A DNA stretch of 64,000 bases from Pontederia crassipes (taxonomy: Eukaryota > Streptophyta > Magnoliopsida > Commelinales > Pontederiaceae): contig CM060196.1 of the NCBI GenBank assembly GCA_030549335.1, forward strand, positions 70,888,139 to 70,952,138, in the 5' to 3' direction. Position numbers and translations under genes: made by a program. Shown here in pieces: positions 10,620 to 24,400 of the stretch. Position 1 is the stretch's first letter. Each line of letters opens with the position of its first letter. The notes under the pieces were generated by a model. It searched no databases. It worked only from the letters and a program-made list of their open reading frames with translations, and was not told the DNA's origin.

Positions 10620-13600
10620 GACGGCTGCTCCCTACAACTAACTTTGGAGGGAAACTGATGTTGCGCAAAACCTCAATTTTTCACTGACCACCACCTTGGT
10701 TAACATGTCACTTGGGTTCTCTGAATCTCGAATCTTCTCAAGCATCAATGTCTTCTCTTTCCAAAGATCTATAATAAAATGATACTTCAGTCTGATGTGC
10801 TTCGTCCTAGCATGATACACTAAATTCTTTGCCAAATGAATTGCACTTTGACTATCACTATATAGACTCGAACTCGGTTGCACCTTGTCCAACTCTTCAA
10901 GAAACTCCTTCAGCCAAATCATCTCCTTACATGCTTCTGTCATAGCAATGTACTCTGATTCGGTAGTAGAAAGAGCAACAACCTTCTGCAATTGAGACAT
11001 CCAACTTATCGTCGTGCCACCTAAAGTGTACACATATCCGGTGGTGCTTCTGACAGTATCAATACCACCACCTAAATCTACATCAACATAACCCTTTAGA
11101 TCCAAATTACTTTTATCGAAACACAAGCACATACCTTTGGTTCCTTTCAAATACCGAAGGATCCACTTCACTGCTTGCCAGTGCTGTTTTTCTAGATCTG
11201 ACATGTATCTGCTCACAACTCCCACTACATGAGCAATGTCTGGTCTGGTGCTAACCATAGCATACATAAGACTGTCAAATGCTGATGCATATGGAACCTT
11301 CTTTCTTGTCATGAAGCTACTGGCGCACGTTCCATATCTGTCTTGGGTGATTGCTCCTTTGAAAACTTGAAGTGATTCGCCAAGAGTGTCTGCACTGTTT
11401 TGGCATTTTGCATGGAAAACCTCTCCAGCACCTTTTCAATATAGGCTTCTTGTGTCAACTTCAATGTACCTGCTTTCTTGTCCCGAACAATCTTCATCCC
11501 AAGAATCTTCTTCGCGACTCTCAAATCCTTCATCTCGAACACACTTAATAATTGTTCCTTGAGCCTTTTGATTTTCATCATATTTAAACTTATGATGAGC
11601 ATATCATCCACATACAACAGTAATATAATGTAGCAATTATCAAAATGTTTGATATAACAACAGTGGTCAAAAAAACACTTAGCATATCTCATGCTAGTCA
11701 TGAAGTTATCGAACTTCATATACCACTACTGAGGGGCCTGCTTCAAACCATAAAAGCTTTTAGTCAGCTTGCACACCAAGTTCTCTTTATCATGAACCTG
11801 AAAGCCTTCTGATTGTTTCATATAAATATCCTCCTCCAAATCACCATGGAGGAATGCTATCTTTACATCTAACTACTCAAGATGTAAGTCCTCAGCTGCA
11901 ATTATATTCAACACTGATCTAATAGTGGTTAATTTCACAACTGGTGCAAATATCTCAGTATAGTCAATACCTTTCTTCTGCTCGAAGTCTTTCACAACTA
12001 GCCTTGCTTTATACCTTTTGCCACCATCTGCCTCCTCTTTAATCCTGTACAACCACTTGTTGTGCAATGTCTTCTTCCCTTTAAGCAATTTCACCAGCAC
12101 TTAAGTATTATTCTTGTACAGCGAGTTCATCTCGTCCTGCATTTCTAACTCCCACTTGAAAGAATCATCAACCTCCATGGCTTTCCTGAAACATTTCGGC
12201 TCACCAGTATCAGTTAGCAATATAAAATTCAAAGAAGGAGATTACCTCACAGGTGGTCTTATCTCTCGAGTAAATCTCCTGATAGGAGGTGGAGTACTCG
12301 GCCCAGTCTGTATCACCTCAAGCTCCTGCTGAACAATCTTCTGTGACCCAACCACATCTTCATCTGAAATATCATCAAGTTCCACTTGAACCTTGCCTTC
12401 TACCCTTGCATTTTTAGATTCTGTAACACATTTGTCTTTATACATGATCTTTTCATGGAACACCACGTTTGTTTCTTGGATAATTTTTCGATTTTCATTA
12501 TCCCAGAAATGATATCCAAATTCGAACCATAACCAATAAAGAAACACATTCGAGACTTAGCATATAGCTTATCTCTACATGCCGAATCAATATGCATCAA
12601 AAATTCTCAGATGAGAAAGATCTATCTCCTTACCACTCCAGATCTTCTCTGATAGTTCGTTCTCCAATGGTACAGATGGCCCGCGGTTGATCAGGTATGC
12701 AACTGTGTTCACTACATCTGCTCAAAATGACTTTGGTAGACCTGCATGGATCCTCATGCTCCTGGCACGCTCATTCAGCATTCTATTCGTCCGTTCAACA
12801 ACCCCGTTCTGCTGTGGCATCCTCGGAATTGTCATCTCCATCCTGATGCCATGTTCCTCGCAGAACTCCTTGAACTCATGGTTCACATACTCACGGTCAT
12901 TGTCAGACCGCAAACACCTGATCTTGACGTCTGTTTCATTCTCTACTAGTGCCTTTCATTTTTTGGAAGTAGAGAACACATCAAATTTATTTTTCAGAAA
13001 ATAAACTCATACCTTCTCAAAATAATCGTCGATAAATATCACATAATATAGTGACCCGCCGAGGGATGGAACTGAAGATGGCCCCCACATATTAGTGTGT
13101 ACAAGCTCCAACTTGCTACTCTTCGGCATTCTTGGTACTTTGTTGAAGGTGACTTTCCTCTGCTTTCCCAGCACACAGTCTTCACAAAGTCCACCATCGA
13201 TTGAATTCAAATTTGGTAATTGACTCATCTTGTGCAGAACCTTCATCCCCTTTTCACTCATATGTCTAGGTCTACAATGCCAGACTTCAGACATATCATC
13301 TGAATCAGCCACTGTAATAATCTTCATGTTCGACGACCTATACAAAGTACCCAGCTTGCTCCCTCGTGCGATCACCATGGCTCCTTTGGTGATCTTCCAA
13401 GTGTTACCTACAAATACCGTAGTGTAATCTTCTGAGTCAAGCTGTCCAATTGATATCAAATTTCTCTTCAACCTCGGTATATGTCGAACATCCTTCAGCT
13501 TCTAAGTTGTCCCATTATCAGTGATAATCTTCACATCCCTTTCCCTACAACATCCAAGGTTTTATCATCTGCCATATAAACCTTATCAAAATTATTGGTA

Positions 13601-14290
13601 GTGTAATCTTTCATACACTCTGTTTGTGACTATGAAGCTCCAGAATCCAAAATTCAGGATTTTGTCGAACTATTTACACTCAGAATCAATATATTTGAGA
13701 CTTTTTCTGTAGCAGCATTTGTCGACTCCTCATTGGTTTTCTTCTTAGGTGCTCTGCAATTCTTCTTCAAGTGACATTTCTTCCCACAATTCTAGCATGC
13801 GAATTCACCAGATTTAGACTGACTTCGTCGCCTTGCATTTGATCTTCCTTGGTTTTGTCCTCGTTGTTGTGTTCTTTCCTTGTCCTCTGCACTCAATGTC
13901 GAGCTTGAGGCTTCTCCTGATTCTCTCCTACGAACGTTTTCGTTGAAAATTAGATCTCGAATATCATCGAGCTTCAACTTCAACCGGAAGAACTGCTGAC
14001 CATCGTCACAGTTGCACCCCAACTTTCTAGCAAAGAAGATAATAAGATCAAAGTCTTCACTTCATCATCAAAAGTGATACTCACCGAATTTAACAGTGTG
14101 ATGATAATGTTAAATTCGTTGATGTGATCCACGATCGAAGCTCCCTCAGACATCTTCAGGTTGAATAACCTTCTCATCAAATACACCTTATTTGATGTAG
14201 ATGGCTTCTCGTACATGTTTGATAATGCCTTTATCAAATCCGTCGTGGTCTTTTCGTTTACGATGTTAAAGGCGACGTTCCGCGCCAACG
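10620..14290 (-). pseudogene. Broken gag-pol of the copia element
   Basis: Read on the minus strand. Gag lies at about 14290-13780, ending in an Arg/Ser-rich segment and a zinc-knuckle remnant near 13800. The GAG-pre-integrase domain (WHCRPRHMSEKGM, CEDCVLGKQ) and start of the integrase lie at 13471-13007. The integrase core continues at 12913-12722 (RMPQQNGVVERTNR). The RT begins at 12100-11873 (KWLYRIKEEADGGKRYKARLVVK is its fingers region) and continues at 11719-11309 with LLLYVDDMLII. RNase H is at 11312-10638 (STTGYVYTLGG, STTESEYIA). Stops and frameshifts separate every block, so no polyprotein can be made. Confidence 0.9.
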
Positions 14291-14528
14291 TCAGCCTGAA
14301 ACACTAAGCGCTTGTCGGTCGAGGAGCGCCCGGTTCGCATCGTTCATCGCCTCCGACTTTTCCCTAGAGAGAGGCCCATGCAATTTCTTCTGATACAGAT
14401 AGTCTTTGATCTGCATCTTTCAGAAGCTGAAGTCTCTACCATCGAACTTCTCGATTTTCACCTTCCCGTTGTCTGTTGCCATCGCTCCCATCGCTCACGA
14501 ACTCTTTCACAGAAGCTCTGATACCAGT

Positions 14529-14973
14529 TGTTACGGAATATTCTCGTTATCAATTTGTTGTTGATATCGATGTTTGGGAGAAATCAATAAACAGATGGTG
14601 AAAGAATAATAAGAAATCACACACAGAGAAAGACATACATATTTTACATGGTTCGAAGATTATCTCCTATGTCCACGACCGTCACAGAGTTTCACTCTAT
14701 TTAGATGTCTCAGATCATCTTACAAACATTACCCAGATCCCCACAATATATGGTACATAACCGCTATCAGATATGTGCCTTGGGTACGAATAACTGCATA
14801 TCTTATCCTGATTCTCCATAGCTCTATATCTAACAAATAAGATAGTTATGATAACGACTCAATCTCCCCAGATTATGATTGCAAGGAAGTTACAATCTCT
14901 CAGATTCTTCCTATCATATCTAACAACAAATTAGTTATGCCCAAAATCAGGCTCCACCTAACTAACTCCAACA
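14529..14973 (-). repeat. Right (5') LTR of the copia element
   Basis: 445 bp, starting TGTTACGGAA and ending CCAACA. The primer-binding site for tRNA-iMet lies immediately inside it at about 14514-14526. Confidence 0.92.
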
Positions 14974-14978
14974 AGGCC

Positions 14979-17640
14979 ATTAACATATTAGAAATTTCTT
15001 TTATGTCTATCCTCCTTTATTAAGATTTTTAAATTTTTAAAAATAATGATGATGATTCAGTTTGTTTATAAAAATTAATACATAGATAACTATCAAAATA
15101 AGGTACATTATTTCTCAAAACAAATTATGCTGAATTAATGTATCTCATTAATACAAGTCCAAAAATCAAATATCTTAAACTAATAGTAAACAATATATGG
15201 GAATCACAAGTGATACCGATATTCATATATTTTTTAAAACATGGTGTCATGATAAACTATATATTTCATTATCATGCATATACTTTACTTCTATAAGTAA
15301 TTTACTTTTCTATTAAATAATAACACATAATATTAACCAGTAAGAAAAATGCTACCTATGGATATTGCATGACATGTCTATATCAAACGAAAGGATGACA
15401 TAAATTTTGACAATTATAACCAATTAAATAAAGGAAGTTTTTAAACAACAATTCATGGAAAAAATAGATAATGAATTCAGTTGTAATTTGACATTGTCTA
15501 CGTATTTTTTATGAATTATTTTAATTATCACCTAATATTGTTGGAATTTTTTAAACAAAAAATTACTGGATCTTTTAGGTGGTATCCATTAAGTTAAAAT
15601 CTATACTATTTTTTTTAGTACTCGTTCTTGAGTATCACATAGATATGAATATGTATAATGTGCAAATAATCATTATTTATAAATAAAAATTATTGTATTT
15701 TTTACTTTATGAGAGTGAGTTAGAAACTGTTGTTACTATGCAATTTTACTATTTGTATAATAACTAGTTGGACATTTAATTAGTTACCAAATTGATTATT
15801 GAACTATTAACTATGAGAGATGGTTACAAAATTTCTTTAACTATATAAGGATTATATAATTTTACCAAATATTAGATATTATTATAATAAGTTCAAGTAA
15901 CCCGATGTCCGAATAAAATATTATAACAATTTCATTGTCATTTTTGTTTTTAGAAAATTGTTTTTATTTTAACATAATATAATATACATTAAGAAAAATG
16001 GTTTATGTCATGTAAAATAACAAGAACAGCGATCTAAGGGTGTGTGTTAAACATTTCATTATTAGTTCTATAAGATTTCATTATTCTATGGAGATCAAAT
16101 TACTTATTCTTATTTATTCCAAACGATCTAAGGGTGTGTGTTAAAGCATCATCTCTCAAGTCATTTGAAAACAATAAGGAATCAACTCATGAGTTAGAAT
16201 TCTTGAACATATATTTAAAAAGGATAACTAAAATATTAAATAAATGTGCTTGGTAGAATAAGAAATAATAAGACTTTACATGGATATAGGTTTACATTTA
16301 GTTACATTTAACTAAACATTAATAATGCTATTAAATTTTTTGACAAAAAGTTAATATAAAAAGAATGGTCTAACTTGATTTCGAAAGTTAATTATTTCTT
16401 TCGTTAATACATGTATACTGTTACTAATATTTATGAATGCAGAGGTCAAAAGTATCATGTATCAAGCTCTCATAAATTGAATGTATAAAATGATAATATT
16501 TTATTTATATAATTATGGATATCCAAATATATACTTCATTTACATATATCTAAATTCTATATTTGTAACTATAAATCGAAGGATTTCTAATTTTCGTTTG
16601 TAACTATAAAAATATACTTATGTATAATTTCTCTTCGTATAATAAAAATAATAAATATTATAACTCATATATAATGAAATATTAAAAAAATGTTACGATA
16701 TGAATTTTGAGTAAAAAACGTCCAATCCTACGTCAAATGATAATATCTATTGATGATTAACATAAATGTCATCAAATTTTTAAATATATTATTATGAATA
16801 TATATATATATATATATATATCAAAGCAGAATTAGAAGTTGTCACATGTGGCTCTCTCAATAAGCCATGTACCATTTAAATTATTTTTTAAATTATATTA
16901 TTTCTGATTGTTAACTAATAATACACATTACTTATATATCCTAACAATAATATATTGTAAATAAGATATAGTATAATATATATAAAATTTTGTTGTCAAG
17001 TAGTTGCTAATTTAATTATTATTATTTTTTATATTTTCTACATTTGTAAATATAAATATGGTGATGGAGAAGTTGCATTGGTGCATAACGCAAAAAAAAA
17101 AAAACACATTATACATATGTGTGCATGCTCTCTCAAGAATATTTTTTTATATACACTGTGTGTATCAAAAGAAATATGTTATTATGTCAGAAATAGATAA
17201 TTACATTTTAAAAATCTATAGATTTTTACACTATTTTCATTTTGCAGGAGGTTGCACTCAATAATTCTTTTATTCAAATAAAAGATCAATGTATTATGAT
17301 TGTATGCAATGAAGAATTTTATGTTAGGGCCAAATATTTTATATTTAAAGTATAAAAAATATAGATCGAAATTAACTTTCATGCAAAAGATCACTGTCAT
17401 AAAAATAGAATATTCAAATTTTTACATGAATATCTTTGAATTACATGCTTATGGGCAATTACTTAAGAAAATTAAATGTTGATAAAAGGAACTATTTGAT
17501 AATTATTTTTATACACATTTATCTTTTTTCGTTATTTGTTGATAATTATATTTTTTTATTGTTAATATAACTTTTAAAATTTTTATATTATAAATTTAGT
17601 ATGCCTAGTGCATCTTACCGGTGTTACACTAGTTCTATTA
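14979..17640. other. AT-rich intergenic DNA
   Basis: 2.7 kb of AT-rich sequence with no gene recognised. It contains an exact 22-bp direct repeat (16030-16051 and 16124-16145) and a (TA)n run at about 16798-16821. Confidence 0.45.
16798..16821. repeat. (TA)n microsatellite
   Basis: About twelve TA units. Confidence 0.85.
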
Positions 17641-18317
17641 TTAAATCCCTCGTGATTACTATTTTTGGACATAGAAGTTAGAAGTTAGAACCCGAACGCG
17701 ATCGGACGATAGAAAACAACGACGTCCGGATCGATGATGACGTCATAATCGGTGGGCCCTCGTCCTTGGATAAAAAGGTGGAGCAGGCGGTTTCCAGCAC
17801 GTGGCACCGAGCGAGGCCGGCGCAACCGACTTGCCTTTGCGTGCCCAGGAATAAGCATGTTACTAAGACACTAATGGCCCCAACTCCAGCACGTAATTAC
17901 CAACGTGCTATTCCCTCTGTTCTTTCCCTCTTTCCCCTCGTACTTCACTCTGTTACGTTCCCAGCCCCATTCTCGTAAATTAGTCGAATCGTGAACACAC
18001 GATCTTCTGAGTTCTGACCATCCCGCCGCATACTCGTTCCAGCGAGTTCACCTTCCAAATTCCCATCCGTCTCCTCTTCCAGCGATATTGGTGTGTATAT
18101 ATATGCGAAGTCCTGGAGCGACGAGTCGTGCTCTCCAAGAATCCCGAGAAGACGTCTCCGTCCCGGTTGAACGTTGCATATGACGACCGGAGGCGAGCGT
18201 CGTGGTCGACAAGGACATCGCGCGCGGCCGCCGGCGTGATCTCTTCTTCCCGCCTTCTTCTAGGGTTTTTGTCTATCGCCGGAGCTCCGCCATCTGGTGC
18301 CGGCGCCGGAGGAGAAG
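17640..18317 (+). promoter_or_regulatory. Promoter and 5' leader of the VPS13 gene
   Basis: Base composition rises sharply from AT-rich to GC-rich here, ending at the VPS13 start codon. Visible motifs are the palindromic bZIP-type site TGACGTCA at 17738-17745, a TGGGCC site II-like element at 17753-17758, a GATAAAAAGG TATA-like word near 17767 and a TATATATA run at about 18095-18102. Which TATA-like word is used cannot be told. Two short upstream ATG frames, 18103-18183 and 18180-18239, overlap as ATGA and would lie in the leader if transcription starts upstream of 18100. Confidence 0.55.
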
Positions 18318-18414
18318 ATGCTGGAAGATAAGGTCGCGTTCTTGCTCCAGAAGTACCTCGGCAACTACGTCCGAGGCTTCAACAAGGAGGCTCTCAAGAT
18401 TAGCGTATGGAGAG
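18318..18414 (+). CDS. VPS13: VPS13 exon 1
   Basis: Residues 1-32 plus one base: [20 protein letters not shown] and ALKISVWR. Donor G|GTAACT. GC-rich, as first exons often are in monocots. Confidence 0.95.
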
Positions 18415-21400
18415 GTAACTGCGGATTCTTGCTACTTCTTTCGCCTCGCCCCTTTCCTGATGCTGCTTAGTTTGCCGTGTGCATCATGGCGCGAGCGATC
18501 GACGTGGAGCAACTACTTTGATAGCGGTTTTGGAAGCTGAGGGCTATATGAGAAGTGTTTATGTCGATTTCTAGTCGAATTATAACTGTTAAATCAAGTT
18601 TTCGAGATATGGGCGTTTGTTTTATGGTACTAGTGTCATACTTGGCATTCTTGATTGTATTCGAGGCATCGGGATTGCTATGCTCAACCCACATTGTTGG
18701 TTTCTATGATTTGGGCTGCCTTCAATTAGGTCGGAAGGCCTGGCAGTAATTCAGGTTGAGGTAAAGACACACGTTAACGTTTCCATGTTGAATTCTCTCG
18801 GAAAGCTTGGGAACGACCTAAAGGTGAAATGAAAGTCAGCTGATGGACTTTCTTTTGAAGGTTGTATTGTACATTGTTTAGCTCATCCGGGGTAGTATTA
18901 TTACTTGGCTGTGCCGGCATGGTATGCAGTTCGAAGTTCTAAATGAACGAGACAAGTGAATTTAGATAAATGATGCATAATTAAGATACACTTATTTATT
19001 ATGTAGCTGTGTTGTATATCTAAAGGTTCCTGTTATTGACATATTTGAGAACTTCCACAAAACAATAAGTTTTTATTTTTTTGGTGTAAAACAGAACATT
19101 ATGTTTCGATTCTTATCCAGTTGTGCTTCACATCACAGAAATTCAGCTTTTTCATATGGCTGAACTTTGAATATATGGACATGGTATTTCAAGTTCCGCA
19201 TAAAACTTAAGTTGTTACATGGATCCTTGAACTGGTTTCATGCATGTAATCTGGATACATGCCAGTGAGCTTGTATACTATGTTTCTTTGCTGGCGAGAG
19301 ACGGAAGTACATTTCTGTTTCTTTACCTTCAGGTGCCTCTCCTTTGGCACCCTCGTGGTTTTGCTTTTGGTTTCCCATACTGGTATATTTCTTGGCAATA
19401 CAATCACATTATGGATGACTGAGATAGTATTCTTTTTCGTCTTAAGCAAAAAATCATGACATATATGTGCTACACCACAATCATGCTTTTCTGTTCTCTT
19501 ATCATCAACCAAAAAGCTTGAGATTGATACTGCAAGCCTCGAATTGACAAATAATGAGCTTTCCTTTTGGGAGTTATAATAATACTGGAATTGATTCTGT
19601 CAGAACTTTGGGACACCAACATAGGATTAGTTGGTAGAAGACACAGGAATTGCATCAATGACACAGACAATCGATCAATGTTTCATGAACTCTTGTCTAG
19701 TAAAATCCATGATGCTTTGAAGTATTTTTTGTTTAGTATCAACTGTTCCGTTTCTTAAGGTTTAGTGTCTGTACTTTCCTTAAAAAAATTTCTATACTTT
19801 CTAGAATATGTACTCCTTGTCCATTTACAGCCATTTCTTACTCATCATGATGATGCGCAGGTGATGTAGAATTAACAAACATGCAATTGAAACCAGAGGC
19901 GCTTAATGCCTTGAAGTTGCCTGTGAAAGTCAAGGCAGGGTTCCTGGGATCTGTGAGGCTTAAGGTTTGAAATATTTTTGAGAACATTATATCAGTGTAA
20001 TACTTGTCTTGAGTTCCTTAAAATATGTCAAAGGAATTGCCTCTTTGCCCTGAAGATATTTGTAATATGGTTTTTTGGTTTTAAGAGTTAGGCTAGCTTG
20101 TTGGATTTCTCCACCAAATTATCTTAATGGCTTTACTAACAAGCTTTGAAGAACGATATTATTAAAAACACCTCTTCTTTTTTTGAGAGGAAAAAACGCC
20201 TCTTCTTAGTGAAAGGGAACATGTTCAGTGGTCTTTTATTTGAGGTTCTGAATTTTAATCATAGTCCTGACAAAGATTGGTTAAAATTTGTGCTTACTGG
20301 AAATTTTTATATGATTTTTGGTTGTTTGGTATGGAAATCTGATTTATGCTTAGCCAATGATGACTTAGCAGCACCAAGGTTCATTTCAAAAAATAGCACC
20401 AAGGGGTGTTTACGGTACTATCTTTCTCTAGAGTTATTGGTTCAGAGTGACTGGAATAAGGGAGTGGGAAGAAGAGTTATGTAGCATGCACTTGTTCAGC
20501 TTTCCAGAACATTTTTAAGTGTTGTGGTTCCATGTCTGGTTCTATAGTTAAGGACTTAATGCTGATATTCTGGGCTGCTGAATGAGTCTTCCTCTTGTCT
20601 TGGGTTGGTTCTTGGCCCAAAAATAATCTTGGTTGATCCCTAGGCATCACATTGGCTGGGTCTGGAAGCATTCCTCTTGAGCCCTGTCGTATAATTGATT
20701 AGCCTTGTTAAGCCTTTCTGGGTTGTGTGGCCAATCCTTAGGTGTTTTGTCTTCTCCTTCTTGAGCCGAGATAGCCTTGGCCCAATATGTTGTTGCTTGA
20801 ATTTGTCTGCTTCATTGGAATTTGTCATTTCATCGAGTCTAGATCTTTCTTAATGATCCAAACTAGTTAGCCCTTGAATTAGGGGTTAAAAAAAAAAATT
20901 AGGGGTTATAAGTTGAAGTGTCAATTGAAAACCTGTCTAGAAGATGTCTGAATGTTGCACAAGGACATGATAAACTTAAATCTATCTTATTTTAGTAAGT
21001 TGATTCAGGTCTTCAAAAAGATGATTGTTTTTGCTCATGCTTTATCATTCTTGATTGTTCTTCCAGGTTCCATGGAGCAGGTTGGGCCAAGAACCTGTTC
21101 TAGTTTATCTTGATCGTATTTTCATATTAGCAGAGCCAGCAACACAAGTTCAGGGATGTAGTGAAGATGCTATACAAGAAGCAAAGAAGAGCAGATTGAA
21201 GGTTTTCCGTTATATTCTTTGTAATCACATTTGATTATCACATTGATATGCTAACACCTTCTCTTTTTTTTTTATCGTGTAGGAATTGGAATTGAAACTT
21301 TTGGAGAGCCAACAACAGCTTAAATCTGACATGGTGCTTGACATTGCCTATTCCCTCTTCTTTAATTTGCTCTTTTTTTCATCTTGCAGCTGATTTATAC

Positions 21401-24400
21401 TAACTAAGTTTTCATTTTCTTTCCCTATTACATCATCTTAATAGATTTATTACTCAGGGTAAAAGGATGATTGTACTAGTCATCTGTAGATTTTCAGAAC
21501 TTATTGCCACTAAGTTTAATTTAATTGACTATCGAGGCAATGAGTTCTAAGGACTATGCATTAGTTTTGATTCTATATCTAAATATATGTTCGAAAAAGA
21601 GTTTTGATCCATACAATTTTGAGCATATTGTTGCAGAAACAAGTATTTGTGCCAGTGTGTTTTTTTGTCATTTGTTTCTAATCCCAGTTAATGGGAAATA
21701 GCAAAGATCTCATCATAGATGCATCTCGTCTTATTGGAATCGTGTTTAACACCTAATGCTTGGCATGACAATTGCTTCAAGGAGGATATTGAAGTCCATC
21801 TTTGTTAAATTACTAATAGTAGCCGACCCCACCTAGTGGGATAAGGCTTTGTTGTTGTTGTTGTTGTTGAGGGGGAAAAGAATGACCACCGAAGGTTGTG
21901 ATTGTCATCTACATATATATCATCATAAAATGGATCACCATGTACAAGTAAGTACTCTCCAGAGTAGAGCAATAACAAAAAATGAAAAGTACAGGCCCTA
22001 ACCAAAACCCAAAACCCCACTCTCGAAGAAGACAGGATATGTGGTGTACAATGTTATCCACTGGACATCTCTCCCCACAAAAAATAACTCAGTTGCGCTG
22101 AAGCCAAATGGCTAGGCACCGGCCAAGAATGACATTGTCCCTGTAAAGTTCGCCAAAAATCCTCCGACGATAAGGGAAGGAAGCCCGATATGCTCGTCCG
22201 CAACCACACCTCTCGAGTCACCTCACAACGGAAGAATAGATGTGTAATATTCTCCTTTGACTCCCCACAAAATGTGCAAGAAGTGTTTGTGTAGGGTGCC
22301 CATCTCGCCCTGTATGCCTTGGTGAGGATCCTCTCGCGCTGCATACCAAGTAAAGATCTTGACTTTGAGCGGTGCTGAGAGCGCCATGAGTCTACAATGT
22401 GCTCTGAAGCTGTCCGTGTCAGGGGTGGCCGAAAGGAGTCGAAGGTAGACTGAAAGGAGTCGAAGGTAGAGATTCCGCGCAGAAAATGAATCCGACATCC
22501 AAACCCAGCCATCCGTTCTCGATGGTTCCGGGCGAAAGGGGGCAATCCTCTGGTGAAGAACAAGAAGCTCAGAACATCACTGATCAGAGAGTGGAGATCT
22601 GAAAAGAGGGTCCAGGAACCTGTGCCCAAGCTGCCTGCCTCGGACCAGGTCTCTGACCACCGAAGCCTTTGGATGCGCTGCCAAGGCCCATAAGCAAGGG
22701 AAGGACTCAGGTAATGTGCCCCCGGGGAGCCAGTCCTGTTGCCAAAATGAAAATACCACGCCAGAACCAAGTGAATAGGTCATGAGAGGGCGCACCCGCG
22801 TGTCACGCCCTTACGCTTCAAATATGAAACACTAGACGTGCGGCTCAGCCAAACCCTGCGCGGTCGCCGATCAGCCCCCTTTTATACGTGCCTTGGACCC
22901 CGGCCGTACACGTCCCGGATGCACAATGAAACACCTGCCCAAGAAGAAGAGAGGGAGGCTTAGAGTTTAGAGGAAAACTAGAGAATATTATTGAGCAATT
23001 TCAGATTGTCCAGGATGGTCTTACAAGCTTTGATTACATGTCCTTTTATAGGGTCTAGGAGAAACAACTCCTACTCTAACTATGGACCTAATCCTACTAG
23101 GCATGCAAGCCCTTTATCTAGAAAAACCTCCTTGGACTAGGAGTAGAACTTTAATCCCTGAAGCTAGAAGAATTCGGCCCCTTCAAAGTCCATCTTGAAG
23201 TGGAATTCGGCCAGGCTCCCTGCCTGGTGCCTTGCCATGCCCGGATGCGCCCGGGGCGCGCTTAGGGCGCGCCCGCCAAGGCAGTCCTAGTCCCACTCGG
23301 ACTGGGACCGGTCCTGGACGGCCCCATCTCTTCTTCAGCCCTCCTGCAAGTAGTTCTTCGACTCCAAGTGACTCTCGATCCAGAAGGAAACTCCGTCCGC
23401 GCCCAAGTCCTACTCGACCTAGGAGAGGTCCGAATTCCTATTCCTACTAGGAGTAGGAATCCGTCCGATCTTGCATTTCTCCACGCACTCATCCTCCTAC
23501 TCATGTTAGGAGTCCAAGCCTTCATCTCCAGAAGGTCCTCCCTCCTCGTCGGATCTTCGGAGTGTCGGACAACTCCTATTCCTACTAGAAGTAGGAATCG
23601 TCCTGGCCGCGCCCGCCTACTCGCGCGCATGGCCACGCCCGCTCGGGGCGCACTTTCAATGGTCAGGAGTGACATCCTCCCCCACCGAAGTCGTTGCCAT
23701 CCCCGGCAACTCCGGTGCGCCTCTTGAACTTGTCGATGTGCTCATGTCGTTCACTAATCCTCGTGTCTCCACCTCACACTAAGAATCTTCTGCATCCTCG
23801 TAGAATCTCTTCAGCATACTCACGTGGAACACCGGATGTATCTGTCGCAGTTCTTTGGGAAGATCCACCTTATAGGCCACCTTGCCTACTCGCTTGGTGA
23901 TGACGAAGGGACCCTCGTACCTTTGCAGCAACCCTTAGTGCAGGTTCCTAAGTGCTTTGAACTGACGAGTTCGTAACGTCACAAGAACCCTGTCTCCCAC
24001 CTGAAACTCGACATGCCTCCGCTTCTGATCAGCGAACTTCTTCATCTTGCACACCGATTTATCCAAGATGGCCCTCGAAGCCTCGAGGTTGTCCTGCCAA
24101 CCACGCGTCGCATGATACGCCGCCGGACACTTCCCCGCGTACCTGGTCTCTAGTCCTGCAGGTGTCACTGGTTGCCTCCCAGTGACGATCTCGAACGCGC
24201 TTTGTTGCGTTGCCTCGCTCTTTTGCATGTTGTACGAGAACTGTGCAACGTCCAAGAACTTGGCCCAATCCTCCTGATTGACTGCGACAAAGTGCCTCAA
24301 ATAGATCTCTAGAAGATGGTTGGCCCGCTCCGTTTGGCCATCCGTCTAGGAATGAACACCTCCTCGAGATGCTGCACATGCTCTGCGAGTGTCTCCGAGT

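Larger units (their letters stand above)
10115..14973 (-). mobile_element. Complete, decayed Ty1/copia retrotransposon
   Basis: A 4.86-kb element with two LTRs, lying in the minus direction. Beside the right LTR, on the reverse strand, is TGGTATCAGAGC, the primer-binding site for initiator tRNA-Met. Beside the left LTR is the polypurine tract AAGTGGGAGA. The flanks TGGCC (10110-10114) and AGGCC (14974-14978) look like a 5-bp target duplication with one change. The internal region has the copia order gag, integrase, RT, RNase H. By eye the LTRs differ at roughly fifty positions and the pol frame is broken many times, so the insertion is old and inactive. Confidence 0.93.

Noticed and set aside
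14514-14526. tRNA-Met gene fragment
   Set aside because: The tRNA-like words beside LTRs are primer-binding sites only. I saw no tRNA cloverleaf or rRNA anywhere in the window.
18128-18540. Frames of about 67 and 112 residues overlapping VPS13 exon 1
   Set aside because: They begin at GTG, not ATG, and lie out of frame with the conserved VPS13 start.
23262-23727. Arg/Ser/Pro-rich open frames
   Set aside because: They lie wholly within a gypsy LTR and repeat in the other LTR (28454-28964), so they are chance frames.
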